A DNA stretch of 64,000 nucleotides from an uncultured Acetobacteraceae bacterium (GTDB lineage Bacteria; Pseudomonadota; Alphaproteobacteria; Acetobacterales; Acetobacteraceae). This document shows, piece by piece, positions 26,441 to 34,846 of the stretch (the first letter of the stretch is position 1; each line of letters opens with the position of its first letter). Position numbers and translations under genes: made by a program. The notes below the pieces were generated by a model. The model had not been told where the DNA came from. It was given only the letters and a program-made list of their open reading frames with translations, and did no database searches. Location of the stretch: positions 62,001 to 126,000 of the forward strand of contig CALTUD010000003.1 in assembly GCA_943912335.1 (NCBI GenBank). Direction: 5' to 3'.

Positions 26441-27715
26441 ATGGCCGATCTGCGCTGCACCGTCGCCGGCATACGGTCCCCGAACCCGTTCTGGCTCGCC
26501 TCCGCCCCGCCCACGGACAAGGAGTACAACGTCCGTCGCGCGCTCGAGGCAGGCTGGGGGGGCGTGGTCTGGAAGACCCTCGGCGAGGACCCGCCGGTCG
26601 TGAACGTCAGCAGCCGCTACGGTGCCGTCACTCATGGCGGACGACGCATGGCCGGGCTCAACAACATCGAGCTGATCACCGACCGTCCGCTCGCCACCAA
26701 TATCGCCGAGATCAAGCGGGTCAAACGCGACTTCCCCGATCGCGCCATCGTGGTCAGCCTGATGGTGCCCTGCGTGGAGGAAAGCTGGCGCGCCATCCTG
26801 CCGGTCGTGGAAGAAACCGGCTGCGACGGCATCGAACTCAATTTTGGCTGTCCGCACGGCATGAGCGAGCGCAACATGGGCGCCGCGGTCGGGCAGGTGC
26901 CGGACTACGTCGAGATGGTCACGCGCTGGTGCAAGCAGAACACCCGCATGCCGGTGATCGTCAAACTCACGCCCAACATCACCAATATCCTCATGCCCGC
27001 ACGCGCCGCGAAAGCCGGCGGTGCCGATGCGGTCTCGTTGATCAACACGGTGCAGTCCGTGGTCGGCGTCGATCTGGACGCGATGACGCCGCTGCCGGCG
27101 GTGGACGGGCAGGGGACCCATGGCGGCTATTGCGGTCCGGCGGTCAAGCCGATCGCCCTGCGCATGCTGGGCGACATCGCACGTGATCCGGCGATGCGCG
27201 GCATGCCGATCTCGGGCATGGGCGGCGTATCCTCCTGGCGCGAGGCGGCGGAATTCATCGCCATGGGCGCATCCGGCGTGCAGGTCTGCACCGCCGCCAT
27301 GCATCATGGCTTCCGCATCGTCTCCGACATGATCGACGGCCTCGGCAGCTGGATGGACGCCAAGGGCTACGCCGATCTCGACAGCTTCCGCGGAGCCGCC
27401 AACCGCAACTACGTGCAATGGGGCGACCTCAACATCGACTTCCGTGCCATCGCCCGGATCGACCAGAACGCCTGCATCTCCTGCGGCAAATGCTATATCG
27501 CCTGCGAGGACACGTCGCATCAGGCGATCGCGAAACGCCCCGGCCGCGTCTACGAGGTCATCGACGCTGAATGCGTCGGCTGTAACCTGTGCGCCCATGT
27601 CTGCCCGGTGGACGACTGCATCACCATGCAGCCGCAGCCGGCCACCGGCCCGAAACGCACATGGGGGGTGCACCCCAACAATCCGCATCGCCTCGAGCCG
27701 GAGACAGTGTCGTGA
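26441..27715 (+). CDS. preA: NAD-dependent dihydropyrimidine dehydrogenase, subunit PreA
   Basis: 424 aa. An FMN TIM-barrel (residues 1-320) with CPHGMSERNMG is followed by a ferredoxin domain with two [4Fe-4S] motifs: CISCGKCYIAC (about residues 345-355) and CVGCNLCAHVC (about residues 380-390). It reduces uracil/thymine to the dihydro form, with PreT. The position of the mammalian catalytic Cys (in LACGQ) reads GAAVGQ here; I recall that bacterial relatives share this. A GTGA overlap couples it to the carbamoylase. Confidence 0.95.
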   Translation: MADLRCTVAGIRSPNPFWLASAPPTDKEYNVRRALEAGWGGVVWKTLGEDPPVVNVSSRYGAVTHGGRRMAGLNNIELITDRPLATNIAEIKRVKRDFPDRAIVVSLMVPCVEESWRAILPVVEETGCDGIELNFGCPHGMSERNMGAAVGQVPDYVEMVTRWCKQNTRMPVIVKLTPNITNILMPARAAKAGGADAVSLINTVQSVVGVDLDAMTPLPAVDGQGTHGGYCGPAVKPIALRMLGDIARDPAMRGMPISGMGGVSSWREAAEFIAMGASGVQVCTAAMHHGFRIVSDMIDGLGSWMDAKGYADLDSFRGAANRNYVQWGDLNIDFRAIARIDQNACISCGKCYIACEDTSHQAIAKRPGRVYEVIDAECVGCNLCAHVCPVDDCITMQPQPATGPKRTWGVHPNNPHRLEPETVS

Positions 27716-28971
27716 GCGGCAATCTTTCCATCGATCCCGATCGTCTCTGGAACACGATCCTCGAAACGGCCGCCATCGGCGCGACGTCGAAAGGCGGCAT
27801 CTGCCGTCTCGCCCTTACCGAGCTCGACGGCGAAGTCCGGCGCTGGTTCGCCAGACAATGCGAAGCCATTGGCTGCACCGTCACGCGCGACGACATGGGC
27901 AACATGTTCGCGCGCCGCGAAGGCCGCGATCCGTCCCTGCCGCCGATCGCCATCGGCAGCCATCTCGACACCCAGCCCACCGGCGGAAAGTTTGACGGCA
28001 TCATCGGCGTTCTCGGCGGTCTCGAGGTTCTCCGCGCGCTGCACGAGAGCGGCACGGAAACGGAGGCCCCGATCGAGATCATCAACTGGACCAACGAGGA
28101 AGGCTCGCGTTTCGCCCCCGCTATGCTCTCCTCCGGCGTGTTCGCGGGCGCGTTCGAGCGTGACTGGGCCTGGGACCGTGCCGACCGCTCCGGCATACGC
28201 TTCGGCGATGCTTTGGTGCAGATCGGCGAGCGCGGCGAACAGCCGTGCGGCGCCCATCCGCTTTCCGCCCATTTCGAGCTGCATATCGAACAGGGCCCGA
28301 TCCTCGAAGCCGAATCCCGCACCATCGGCATCGTCACCGGCGTGCAGGGCATGCGCTGGTTCGAAGCCACCATCACAGGCCAGGAAGGCCACGCAGGCGC
28401 TACGCCGATGCGTCTTCGTCAGGACGCCCTGCTCGCCGCCGCACGCATGGTGGTCGCCATTGAGCGTATTGCCGCCTCCTACGCTCCCGACGCCGTCGGC
28501 ACGGTCGGCCTGATCGAGAACCACCCCAACAGCCGCAACGTCGTCCCCGGCGAAGTCTTCTTCACCATCGACATGCGGCACCCCGACGACGCCGTGCTGG
28601 AACGCATGGAAGCCGACCTGCACGCCGCCTTCGCCGAATGCTGCGGCTCGTTGCGATGGACCGTCGAACGCGTGTGGAACAATCCCGCGGTTCGCTTCGA
28701 CCCCGACTGCATCGAGGCTGTCCGAAACGCCGCCGAAGCCCTCGCCCTGCCGGCCCGGGAATTGGTCTCCGGCGCGGGCCATGATTCCGCCTATGTCGCC
28801 CGCGTCGCCCCCACAAGCATGATCTTCGTTCCTTGCGCCGGCGGCCTCAGCCACAACGAAGCCGAGAGCGCCGAAAAGGACCACGTCGCCGCCGGCACCC
28901 AGGTCCTCCTCCGCGCCGTCCTGGCGACGGACCGGCGGCTGGCAGGGGAGAAAGGTGGACAGATCATCTGA
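27712..28971 (+). CDS. Zn-dependent N-carbamoyl-beta-alanine amidohydrolase (M20 family)
   Basis: 419 aa, resembles beta-ureidopropionase, N-carbamoyl-L-amino acid hydrolase and allantoate amidohydrolase. The binuclear metal motifs are present: GSHLDTQPTGGKFDG, NEEGSRF, and HIEQGP in ELHIEQGPILE, with GAGHDSAYV near the C-terminus. It should convert N-carbamoyl-beta-alanine to beta-alanine, CO2 and ammonia, the step after dihydropyrimidinase. It starts with GTG whose TGA overlaps the preA stop. Context favours the pyrimidine role over allantoate. Confidence 0.92.
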   Translation: MSGNLSIDPDRLWNTILETAAIGATSKGGICRLALTELDGEVRRWFARQCEAIGCTVTRDDMGNMFARREGRDPSLPPIAIGSHLDTQPTGGKFDGIIGVLGGLEVLRALHESGTETEAPIEIINWTNEEGSRFAPAMLSSGVFAGAFERDWAWDRADRSGIRFGDALVQIGERGEQPCGAHPLSAHFELHIEQGPILEAESRTIGIVTGVQGMRWFEATITGQEGHAGATPMRLRQDALLAAARMVVAIERIAASYAPDAVGTVGLIENHPNSRNVVPGEVFFTIDMRHPDDAVLERMEADLHAAFAECCGSLRWTVERVWNNPAVRFDPDCIEAVRNAAEALALPARELVSGAGHDSAYVARVAPTSMIFVPCAGGLSHNEAESAEKDHVAAGTQVLLRAVLATDRRLAGEKGGQII

Positions 28972-29235
28972 GTGCCTAAGGATGAACCCGCAGGTGTCGG
29001 CAAACGGCTTGGTTAACCATCCAGCACGGACGGCGTCTCAATCCTGTAGCGGCAGCAGTCATGCGATCTTGTTCGCCAGGACAGCGCGACCGGTCCTTGG
29101 CCCGGTAAACGGCGGAGGTCGCGAACAGCTTAGTTCCGCTCTTGGACGGCGTCACGCCGATCGGACGCCGCCATATGCCAACCGCTGCCCATGCTGTCTC
29201 ACTACGCCGATCGACAGTTTCCGCGTCGCGCATCG

Positions 29236-30021
29236 TCATCTCTCGGGTCTGAGCAGTTCGTCCGCGGCGGCTGGCCTGAAATCGCTTTCGCCCGGGTGGC
29301 GGATCATGAGAGTGACCTCACCCGGTCCGATCATCCTGTCGCCACGCCAGCATCCTGTGGCCATACTTATGGAGATCAAGCCGCGCTGCGCCCGGATCTC
29401 AGCAACCGGATAGTCGATCCTGCCGTCGCCCACGACGTTCAACGTCACGTTGCGCTCCAGCCGATAGTGCAGACTTCCCAGTCTCACGATGCAATTGGCC
29501 GCGACAGGGCTTGATCGCGTCAGCCTGACCGACAGCCCGTAGACCCCGGCTTTATGGAGGGCAAGATACGCTTCCGTGACCGCGACGAACAGGCCGGTCG
29601 GAGGGCTCGCCTCGACGACTCGGTCGAGCGCGAGCGCTGTTTGATCCGTCGTGAAATGGGCGATCCTCTCGGGTATCACATTCGGATCATCGTCGCTTCC
29701 AATCGTCATGGGCTGTATGGCACCCAACCATCCTGTGCGAAAACCGCTCGGATGCCCGCTACTGTCCGTCTGCGGCAGCATCGCGGCGATCGTCTCGTCG
29801 AGCGGATGATCGGCATGTACGACGGGAGGTTGCCAGACCGCCCAGGGTGCGTTCCGTCCCGATGCAGGTGTCGGCTCGAGATGCGACCATCCGGCCAGTG
29901 CCGCTGCGGCCAGGGCAAACCCGATCAAGGGCGGCGGCCCCAGCATGGCCGCCCAGCGATAAAGCGGGTCGCGTTGCCACAATGTGCGGTGAACGAAACC
30001 GAGCTTGCTGAGCAAGGTCAT
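29236..30021 (-). CDS. Single-pass membrane protein, third gene of AAA+ operon
   Basis: 261 aa, not recognised. A hydrophobic segment lies at about residues 29-48 (PPPLIGFALAAAALAGW) and the rest is probably outside the cytosol. The C-terminal domain is predicted beta-rich: LGSLHYRLERNVTLNVVG, then IDYPVAEIRAQRGLISISMATG. The last stretch resembles IPYPEPYAVGRGTISVLGATSG in the first gene of this operon, suggesting duplication. It begins with ATGA overlapping the AAA+ stop. The start at MTLLSKLGF is preferred to a Met 12 codons upstream. Probably a partner or anchor of the ATPase; role unknown. The 264 bp downstream (28972-29235) hold nothing I can support. Confidence 0.68.
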   Translation of the reverse strand: MTLLSKLGFVHRTLWQRDPLYRWAAMLGPPPLIGFALAAAALAGWSHLEPTPASGRNAPWAVWQPPVVHADHPLDETIAAMLPQTDSSGHPSGFRTGWLGAIQPMTIGSDDDPNVIPERIAHFTTDQTALALDRVVEASPPTGLFVAVTEAYLALHKAGVYGLSVRLTRSSPVAANCIVRLGSLHYRLERNVTLNVVGDGRIDYPVAEIRAQRGLISISMATGCWRGDRMIGPGEVTLMIRHPGESDFRPAAADELLRPER

Positions 30022-31094
30022 CGCGCCTTCCAGGTCGCAGTCTCGATGTCTTCCCAACTCAGGGCGGACAATTCAGCCGCGTCGATCGTCGATTTGGCGG
30101 CGAGGCGGAGCGCCTGCGCTTCACGCACGCGCTCCAGCAGGCTTCGGGCGGTGCGTGCGTTGCCGAAATCCGGTGCTTCCCGCTTCTCGTCGAAATACTG
30201 GAGCAACGACATCCGGCTTTCAGGAGCCACAGTGAATCCGTTCGCTGCGGCCATGGTCTCGAAGATACTCACCAGCTCTCCCGAGCCGTAGGGCGCGAAA
30301 TCAATCGTCTTGGCGAAACGCGATGGCAGCCCGGGGTTGCTGCTCAGGAACGAGTCCATCATCGGGCCGGCATAACCGGCGACGATCACCACCAATCGAT
30401 CCCGATGATCTTCCATTTCCTTCATCAGCGTGTCGACGGCCTCGGTGCCGTAGGAATCGCCCCGGCCGCCCGCCTGCGACGAAAGGGCATAGGCTTCGTC
30501 GATGAACAGCACGCCGCCGAGCGCTTCTCGCACCCGTTCCTTCGTCTTGATCGCGGTCTGCCCTGTGTAGCCACCGACAAGGCCGCCACGATCGGTCTCC
30601 ACCATCTGGCCACGCTCCAGAAGGCCGACCTCCTGCAGCATCCGCGCGTAAAGCCGCGCGACGACGGTCTTGCCTACGCCTGGCGGTCCGGTGAACACCA
30701 TGTGCAACGCCATCGGCGAAACGGGCAGACCGGCTGCACGGCGCGCCTGCTCGACCTTCAGGCGCGCTGCGAGCGAGCGCATCTCGGCCTTCACGCCCTC
30801 GAGCCCCACCATTCTGTCCAGTTCGGCCATGGCGTCGCCCGCGGAGCCGACAGAACGCGGGGCGAGAAAGAACGAGGCCGGGTTGGTCCCCTGGACCCGG
30901 CGCCAGGTCGCTGCGAGCTTTCCCAGAAGAACGAGATTGGCAATGATCACGGCCGTTCCCAGGCCGCCCCGGACAAGCCATCCCGGGACCTGCGCGTCCC
31001 TAAATACCGACAAGACGCTGGCGCAGGTGATCAGAACCATGCTCGCGCCGATCACCGGCGTCGGTCCCAGCAATCTCCGAATCGTGCTGGCCAT
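30018..31094 (-). CDS. Membrane-anchored CbbX-like AAA+ ATPase
   Basis: 358 aa. Residues 1-70 hold two hydrophobic segments (about 14-31 and 40-60), which is unusual for this family. Residues 95-355 form a AAA+ module of the CbbX/SpoVK/EccA type: Walker A GPPGVGKT (135-142), a GGYTGQT pore-loop-like segment (about 173-179), Walker B VLFIDEA (195-201), an arginine finger in LPSRF (256-260) and a sensor 2-like GNARTARSLLE (about 311). It probably forms a hexamer that remodels a partner at the membrane. It is tightly packed between two membrane-protein genes. There is no rubisco gene nearby, so a CbbX role is not supported. Confidence 0.88.
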   Translation of the reverse strand: MASTIRRLLGPTPVIGASMVLITCASVLSVFRDAQVPGWLVRGGLGTAVIIANLVLLGKLAATWRRVQGTNPASFFLAPRSVGSAGDAMAELDRMVGLEGVKAEMRSLAARLKVEQARRAAGLPVSPMALHMVFTGPPGVGKTVVARLYARMLQEVGLLERGQMVETDRGGLVGGYTGQTAIKTKERVREALGGVLFIDEAYALSSQAGGRGDSYGTEAVDTLMKEMEDHRDRLVVIVAGYAGPMMDSFLSSNPGLPSRFAKTIDFAPYGSGELVSIFETMAAANGFTVAPESRMSLLQYFDEKREAPDFGNARTARSLLERVREAQALRLAAKSTIDAAELSALSWEDIETATWKAR

Positions 31095-31095
31095 C

Positions 31096-31647
31096 CTAAC
31101 GCTCGCCCGTGCTGCAGCTCTGATCGGGCCGCCAGGTCACCATGCGGCGCTGATCCGCGTCGCCTGCGCCAAGGCTCCAGACCGGCTGGAGGGCGATCAT
31201 CACGCCCGAGGTGGCTCCCAGCACCGATATCGTTCCACGACCGACGGCATACGGTTCTGGATAGGGTATGGCGACCCGATGTGGCACCTCGCTCGGGGTG
31301 AAGGTCGGCGAGAAATAGTCGCCGGACCTGATCCTGATCGCCCCGCCCGGATGCCCGGGCGCGCGCATGATCGTGACCCAGGCCAGACGCTCGTCACACC
31401 GACGCCCATCACTCTTGTCGAGGTGCCGGCCGGCAGGATCGTCGATCGTGCCCAGTGCTCCTTTGAGATTTGCCGGGCCCACTTCACCAAGGCTGCCGGA
31501 AGCAGCGACAGCCGTTGGCTCGCTGTCGCGTGCGTGCTGGATGCCGAACAGTAACGCCGCCAGGGCAGCCAGCAGGCCGCCTTGCCACAGGCCAGGGAGA
31601 CGAAACTCCGTGCGTCGAGATGCAAACCGTTGCGCGCGTTCGTCCAT
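31096..31647 (-). CDS. Single-pass membrane protein, first gene of AAA+ operon
   Basis: 183 aa, not recognised. One hydrophobic segment lies at about residues 22-37 (LLAALAALLFGIQ), with a likely extracytosolic remainder. The end contains SGDYFSPTFTPSEVPHRV and then the IPYPEPYAVGRG segment that resembles the third gene. The ATG at 31647 follows GAGGATC; the frame is open 77 codons upstream but that part is not membrane-like. Its stop is one base before the ATPase start. Function unknown. Confidence 0.62.
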   Translation of the reverse strand: MDERAQRFASRRTEFRLPGLWQGGLLAALAALLFGIQHARDSEPTAVAASGSLGEVGPANLKGALGTIDDPAGRHLDKSDGRRCDERLAWVTIMRAPGHPGGAIRIRSGDYFSPTFTPSEVPHRVAIPYPEPYAVGRGTISVLGATSGVMIALQPVWSLGAGDADQRRMVTWRPDQSCSTGER

Positions 31648-32147
31648 GATCCTCAGGGTCTTGCAGCGATCGACAATGCGCAATGCCCTCGTCACATCTC
31701 GAATGAAAGACGCAACTGTAACGCCGGTCGAAACCGATCCGCATCTCAGCGCGAAACGATTAGGGCGGCAAGGCTCTAGGTTTTCTGCGGGAGCATCGAG
31801 TTGCCCCCTTCGCTGATCGAGCCGGGCAGCCTGCGCCGTTCGATCAGCGGAGGCGGCCAGAACAGGTCTGACGGACAAGTGAGCTTACGAACTCGAGGAG
31901 AAGATGCCCTCTACACCCGGGAAGTCCGTTGCTGGAACGACGTCATCGCCGCGCTCACCTGTCGAACGACCTCGCTCCAGTGCTGCTCTTCCTACACCCC
32001 CGTTGCGACACATCCTTTCGTCCTTCCAGCCTCCCGCGAAACCTCCTTTCCTCCACACGCCCGGCCTGCTAGGCCAACCCTCTCTTTTCCGGATCGCCCG
32101 CGCGCACCATCTGGATCAGTCCCGGTCCACCGCCTGGAGCACCGCCC
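31648..32147. other. 500-bp intergenic region, AAA+ operon / ilvD
   Basis: The gap between divergent genes should hold both promoters. From about 31900 on the plus strand is pyrimidine-rich, typical of an untranslated leader. A small frame at 31904 has a GAGGAGAAG ribosome-site-like sequence but then runs out of frame through ilvD, so it is not called. A 10-bp inverted repeat is listed separately. I see no tRNA or riboswitch. Confidence 0.5.
31811..31849. repeat. 10-bp perfect inverted repeat
   Basis: Arms CGCTGATCGA (31811-31820) and TCGATCAGCG (31840-31849) with a 19-bp spacer, about 300 bp before ilvD and 165 bp before the AAA+ operon start. It could be an operator for two dimers, a cruciform, or an RNA hairpin. 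Confidence 0.6.
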
Positions 32148-33995
32148 GTGCCAGCCTATCGTTCCCGCACCACCACACATGGCCGCAACATGGCCGGCGC
32201 ACGCGGCCTGTGGCGCGCGACGGGCATGAAGGATGGCGATTTCGGCAAGCCGATCATCGCCGTCGTCAACTCCTTCACCCAGTTCGTGCCGGGCCACGTC
32301 CATCTCAAGGATCTCGGCCAGATGGTCGCGCGCGAGATCGAACAGGCAGGCGGCGTCGCCAAGGAATTCAACACCATCGCGGTCGATGACGGCATCGCCA
32401 TGGGTCATGACGGCATGCTGTATTCGCTGCCGTCGCGCGAGATCATCGCGGACTCGGTCGAGTACATGGCCAATGCCCATTGTGCCGACGCACTCGTCTG
32501 CATCTCCAACTGCGACAAGATCACACCCGGCATGCTGATGGCGGCGCTCCGCCTCAACATCCCCGCCGTGTTCGTCTCCGGCGGCCCGATGGAGGCCGGC
32601 AAGGTGGTCTGGCCGGACAAGACCGAGAAGAAGCTCGATCTGGTCGACGCCATGGTCTCCGCCGCCGACGACCGCATCTCCGACGAGGACGTCGCGGTGA
32701 TCGAGCGTTCCGCCTGCCCGACCTGCGGGTCCTGCTCGGGCATGTTCACCGCCAACTCCATGAACTGCCTCACCGAAGCCCTCGGTCTGGCGCTTCCCGG
32801 CAACGGTTCCACGCTTGCCACCCATGCGGACCGCAAGCGGCTGTTTCTGGAAGCCGGCCATCTGATCGTCGATCTGGCCCGGCGTTGGTACGAGCAGGAC
32901 GATGCCAGCGTGCTGCCGCGCTCCGTCGCCAACCGGCGGGCGTTCGAGAACGCCATGACGCTCGACATCGCCATGGGCGGCTCGACCAATACGGTGCTCC
33001 ACCTGCTCGCCGCGGCGCAGGAGGGGGAAATAAGTTTCACGATGAATGATATTGATCGTTTGTCGCGTCGCGTGCCGGTTCTCTGCAAGGTCGCGCCGGC
33101 CGTCGCCAACGTCCATATGGAGGACGTCCACCATGCCGGCGGCATCTACGGCATCCTGGGCGAGCTCGACCGCGCCGGGCTGATCCATACCGACACCCCC
33201 ACCGTGCACAGCGATACCCTGGCCAACGCCCTGGATCGTTGGGACGTGTGCCGCACCACCAGCCCGGCCGTGCACCAGTTCTACTGCGCGGCTCCCGGTG
33301 GGGTCCCGACCCAGACCGCGTTCAGCCAGGAGCGCCGCTTCGACGCGGTCGATCTGGACCGCGAGACGGGCGTCATCCGCAACGCCGAGCATGCCTTCTC
33401 CAAGGATGGCGGACTGGCCGTGCTCTACGGCAACCTCGCCGAGGATGGCTGCATCGTGAAGACGGCCGGGGTGGACGACAGCATCCTGCGCTTCGCCGGC
33501 CCTGCGCGCATCTTCGAAAGCCAGGACGATGCGGTGAAGGCGATCCTGGGCAATACGGTGGGCGCTGGCGACGTGGTGCTGATCCGCTACGAGGGGCCGC
33601 GCGGCGGGCCGGGCATGCAGGAGATGCTGTATCCGACCTCGTATCTGAAGGCGAAAGGGCTCGGCAAAGCCTGCGCCCTGGTCACGGACGGGCGCTTCTC
33701 CGGCGGCACCTCGGGCCTCTCGATCGGCCACGTCTCGCCGGAAGCGGCGGAAGGCGGGCTGATCGCCCTGGCCGAGGAAGGCGATCGTGTGGAGATCGAC
33801 ATCCCGGCGCGCCGGATCGAGCTGATGGTCTCCGACGCGGTTCTGGCCGAGCGCCGTTCGGCCATGCAGGCCAAGGGGCAGGCGGCGTGGAAGCCGTTGG
33901 CCGAGCGCCCGCGGAAGATCAGCACCGCCCTGCGCGCCTATGCTTCCATGGCCACCAGCGCTGCCTTCGGCGCCGTGCGACGCCTACCGGACTGA
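32148..33995 (+). CDS. ilvD: Dihydroxy-acid dehydratase
   Basis: 615 aa, full length. It dehydrates 2,3-dihydroxy acids to 2-keto acids in valine, isoleucine and pantothenate synthesis. The iron-sulfur Cys residues are in ISNCDKITPG and ACPTCGSCSGMFTANSMN, with C-terminal DGRFSGGTSGLSIGHVSPEA. The start is GTG with GGAGC upstream. It is a monocistronic gene in this window, followed by a compound hairpin. Confidence 0.97.
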   Translation: MPAYRSRTTTHGRNMAGARGLWRATGMKDGDFGKPIIAVVNSFTQFVPGHVHLKDLGQMVAREIEQAGGVAKEFNTIAVDDGIAMGHDGMLYSLPSREIIADSVEYMANAHCADALVCISNCDKITPGMLMAALRLNIPAVFVSGGPMEAGKVVWPDKTEKKLDLVDAMVSAADDRISDEDVAVIERSACPTCGSCSGMFTANSMNCLTEALGLALPGNGSTLATHADRKRLFLEAGHLIVDLARRWYEQDDASVLPRSVANRRAFENAMTLDIAMGGSTNTVLHLLAAAQEGEISFTMNDIDRLSRRVPVLCKVAPAVANVHMEDVHHAGGIYGILGELDRAGLIHTDTPTVHSDTLANALDRWDVCRTTSPAVHQFYCAAPGGVPTQTAFSQERRFDAVDLDRETGVIRNAEHAFSKDGGLAVLYGNLAEDGCIVKTAGVDDSILRFAGPARIFESQDDAVKAILGNTVGAGDVVLIRYEGPRGGPGMQEMLYPTSYLKAKGLGKACALVTDGRFSGGTSGLSIGHVSPEAAEGGLIALAEEGDRVEIDIPARRIELMVSDAVLAERRSAMQAKGQAAWKPLAERPRKISTALRAYASMATSAAFGAVRRLPD

Positions 33996-34026
33996 CGGCG
34001 CCTAAGAGACCTGCCGGCTTTGTGAA

Positions 34027-34067
34027 CCGCCCGAAGGCGTTTCCGAGCCGACGGGGCTCTCGGGCGG
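34027..34067 (+). terminator. Compound hairpin after ilvD
   Basis: Outer arms CCGCCCGA (34027-34034) and TCGGGCGG (34060-34067) enclose an inner stem GAGCC/GGCTC (34045-34059). It lies 31 bp after the ilvD stop. There is no clear T-run. Confidence 0.5.
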
Positions 34068-34156
34068 CTGGTGCGGGCCTGCCTTGTAGACGATGGTCTG
34101 GTCAATCGATCGGCGAACGCGTCTCCGCCCCGCACGGTCGAGCAGGGAGTTCGTCC

Positions 34157-34831
34157 ATGGCGACTATCGTCCATCATCTGAACCAGAGCCGGTCGCAGCG
34201 CGTGCTGTTTCTGCTGGAAGAACTCGGCCAGCCCTACGAGATCCGCTTCTATCAGCGCGATCCGAAGACCATGCTGGCGCCGCCGGCACTGAAGCAGATC
34301 CATCCGCTCGGCAAATCGCCCGTGGTCGAGGATGATGGCGACGTGCTCGCGGAAACCGGCTTGATCGTCGATACGCTGATCGACCGTCATGGCGCCGGAA
34401 CCACGCTGCGTCCGGCTGCCGGCACGCCGGAACGACTGCGCTACGATTACTACCTGCATTATGCCGAAGGCTCGCTGATGCCGATGGGCCTGTTGTCGCT
34501 CGTGTTCGCGCGCCTGCCGTCGCAGGTGCCGTTTCCGATCCGGCCGGTGGCGAAGCTGCTGGCCAAAGGGGTGGAGAAGCAGTTCATCGGCCCGAATATC
34601 GGCAACCATCTGCGCTTCCTCGACGGCGAACTGTCCGGCCGACCCTGGTTCGCCGGTCAGGACTTCACTGGCGCGGACGCGATGATGAGCTTTCCGGTTC
34701 AGGCTCTGAACAAGCGTGCGGGGCTCACCCAATATCCGCAGCTGGCCGATTGGCTACGCCGCCTGGAAGCGCGTCCGGCCTGGGCGACAGCAACAAAGAA
34801 AGGCGGGGCGCTGACGTTCGATTTCGGTTGA
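34157..34831 (+). CDS. Glutathione S-transferase family protein
   Basis: 224 aa. An N-terminal thioredoxin-like domain (residues 1-80, HHLNQSRSQRVLFLLEELG and a cis-Pro in GKSPVVEDDG with the E-T/S pair AETGLI) and an all-helical C-terminal domain. The likely catalytic Ser/Asn region is NQSRSQR. The substrate is unknown. The ATG has GGGAG about nine bases upstream; upstream open frame belongs to the ilvD region in another phase. It converges on an SDR gene with 15 bp between. Confidence 0.9.
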   Translation: MATIVHHLNQSRSQRVLFLLEELGQPYEIRFYQRDPKTMLAPPALKQIHPLGKSPVVEDDGDVLAETGLIVDTLIDRHGAGTTLRPAAGTPERLRYDYYLHYAEGSLMPMGLLSLVFARLPSQVPFPIRPVAKLLAKGVEKQFIGPNIGNHLRFLDGELSGRPWFAGQDFTGADAMMSFPVQALNKRAGLTQYPQLADWLRRLEARPAWATATKKGGALTFDFG

Positions 34832-34846
34832 GCGGAGCGGGCGTCG

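Noticed and set aside
25084..26529. 481-codon minus-strand frame over preT
   Set aside because: Antisense to PreT, whose Fe-S and nucleotide motifs are clear.
28976..29239. 87-codon frame on the minus strand after the AAA+ operon
   Set aside because: No domain, no ribosome site and no codon bias that I can see.
30018..31094. CbbX (rubisco activase) as the name of the AAA+ protein
   Set aside because: There is no rubisco or cbb gene nearby, and the N-terminal membrane anchor is not part of CbbX.
31904..32389. Small frame before ilvD with a GAGGAGAAG ribosome-site-like sequence
   Set aside because: It runs out of frame into ilvD and its protein is Ser/Pro-rich with no branched-chain amino acid codon run, so it is not a convincing leader peptide.
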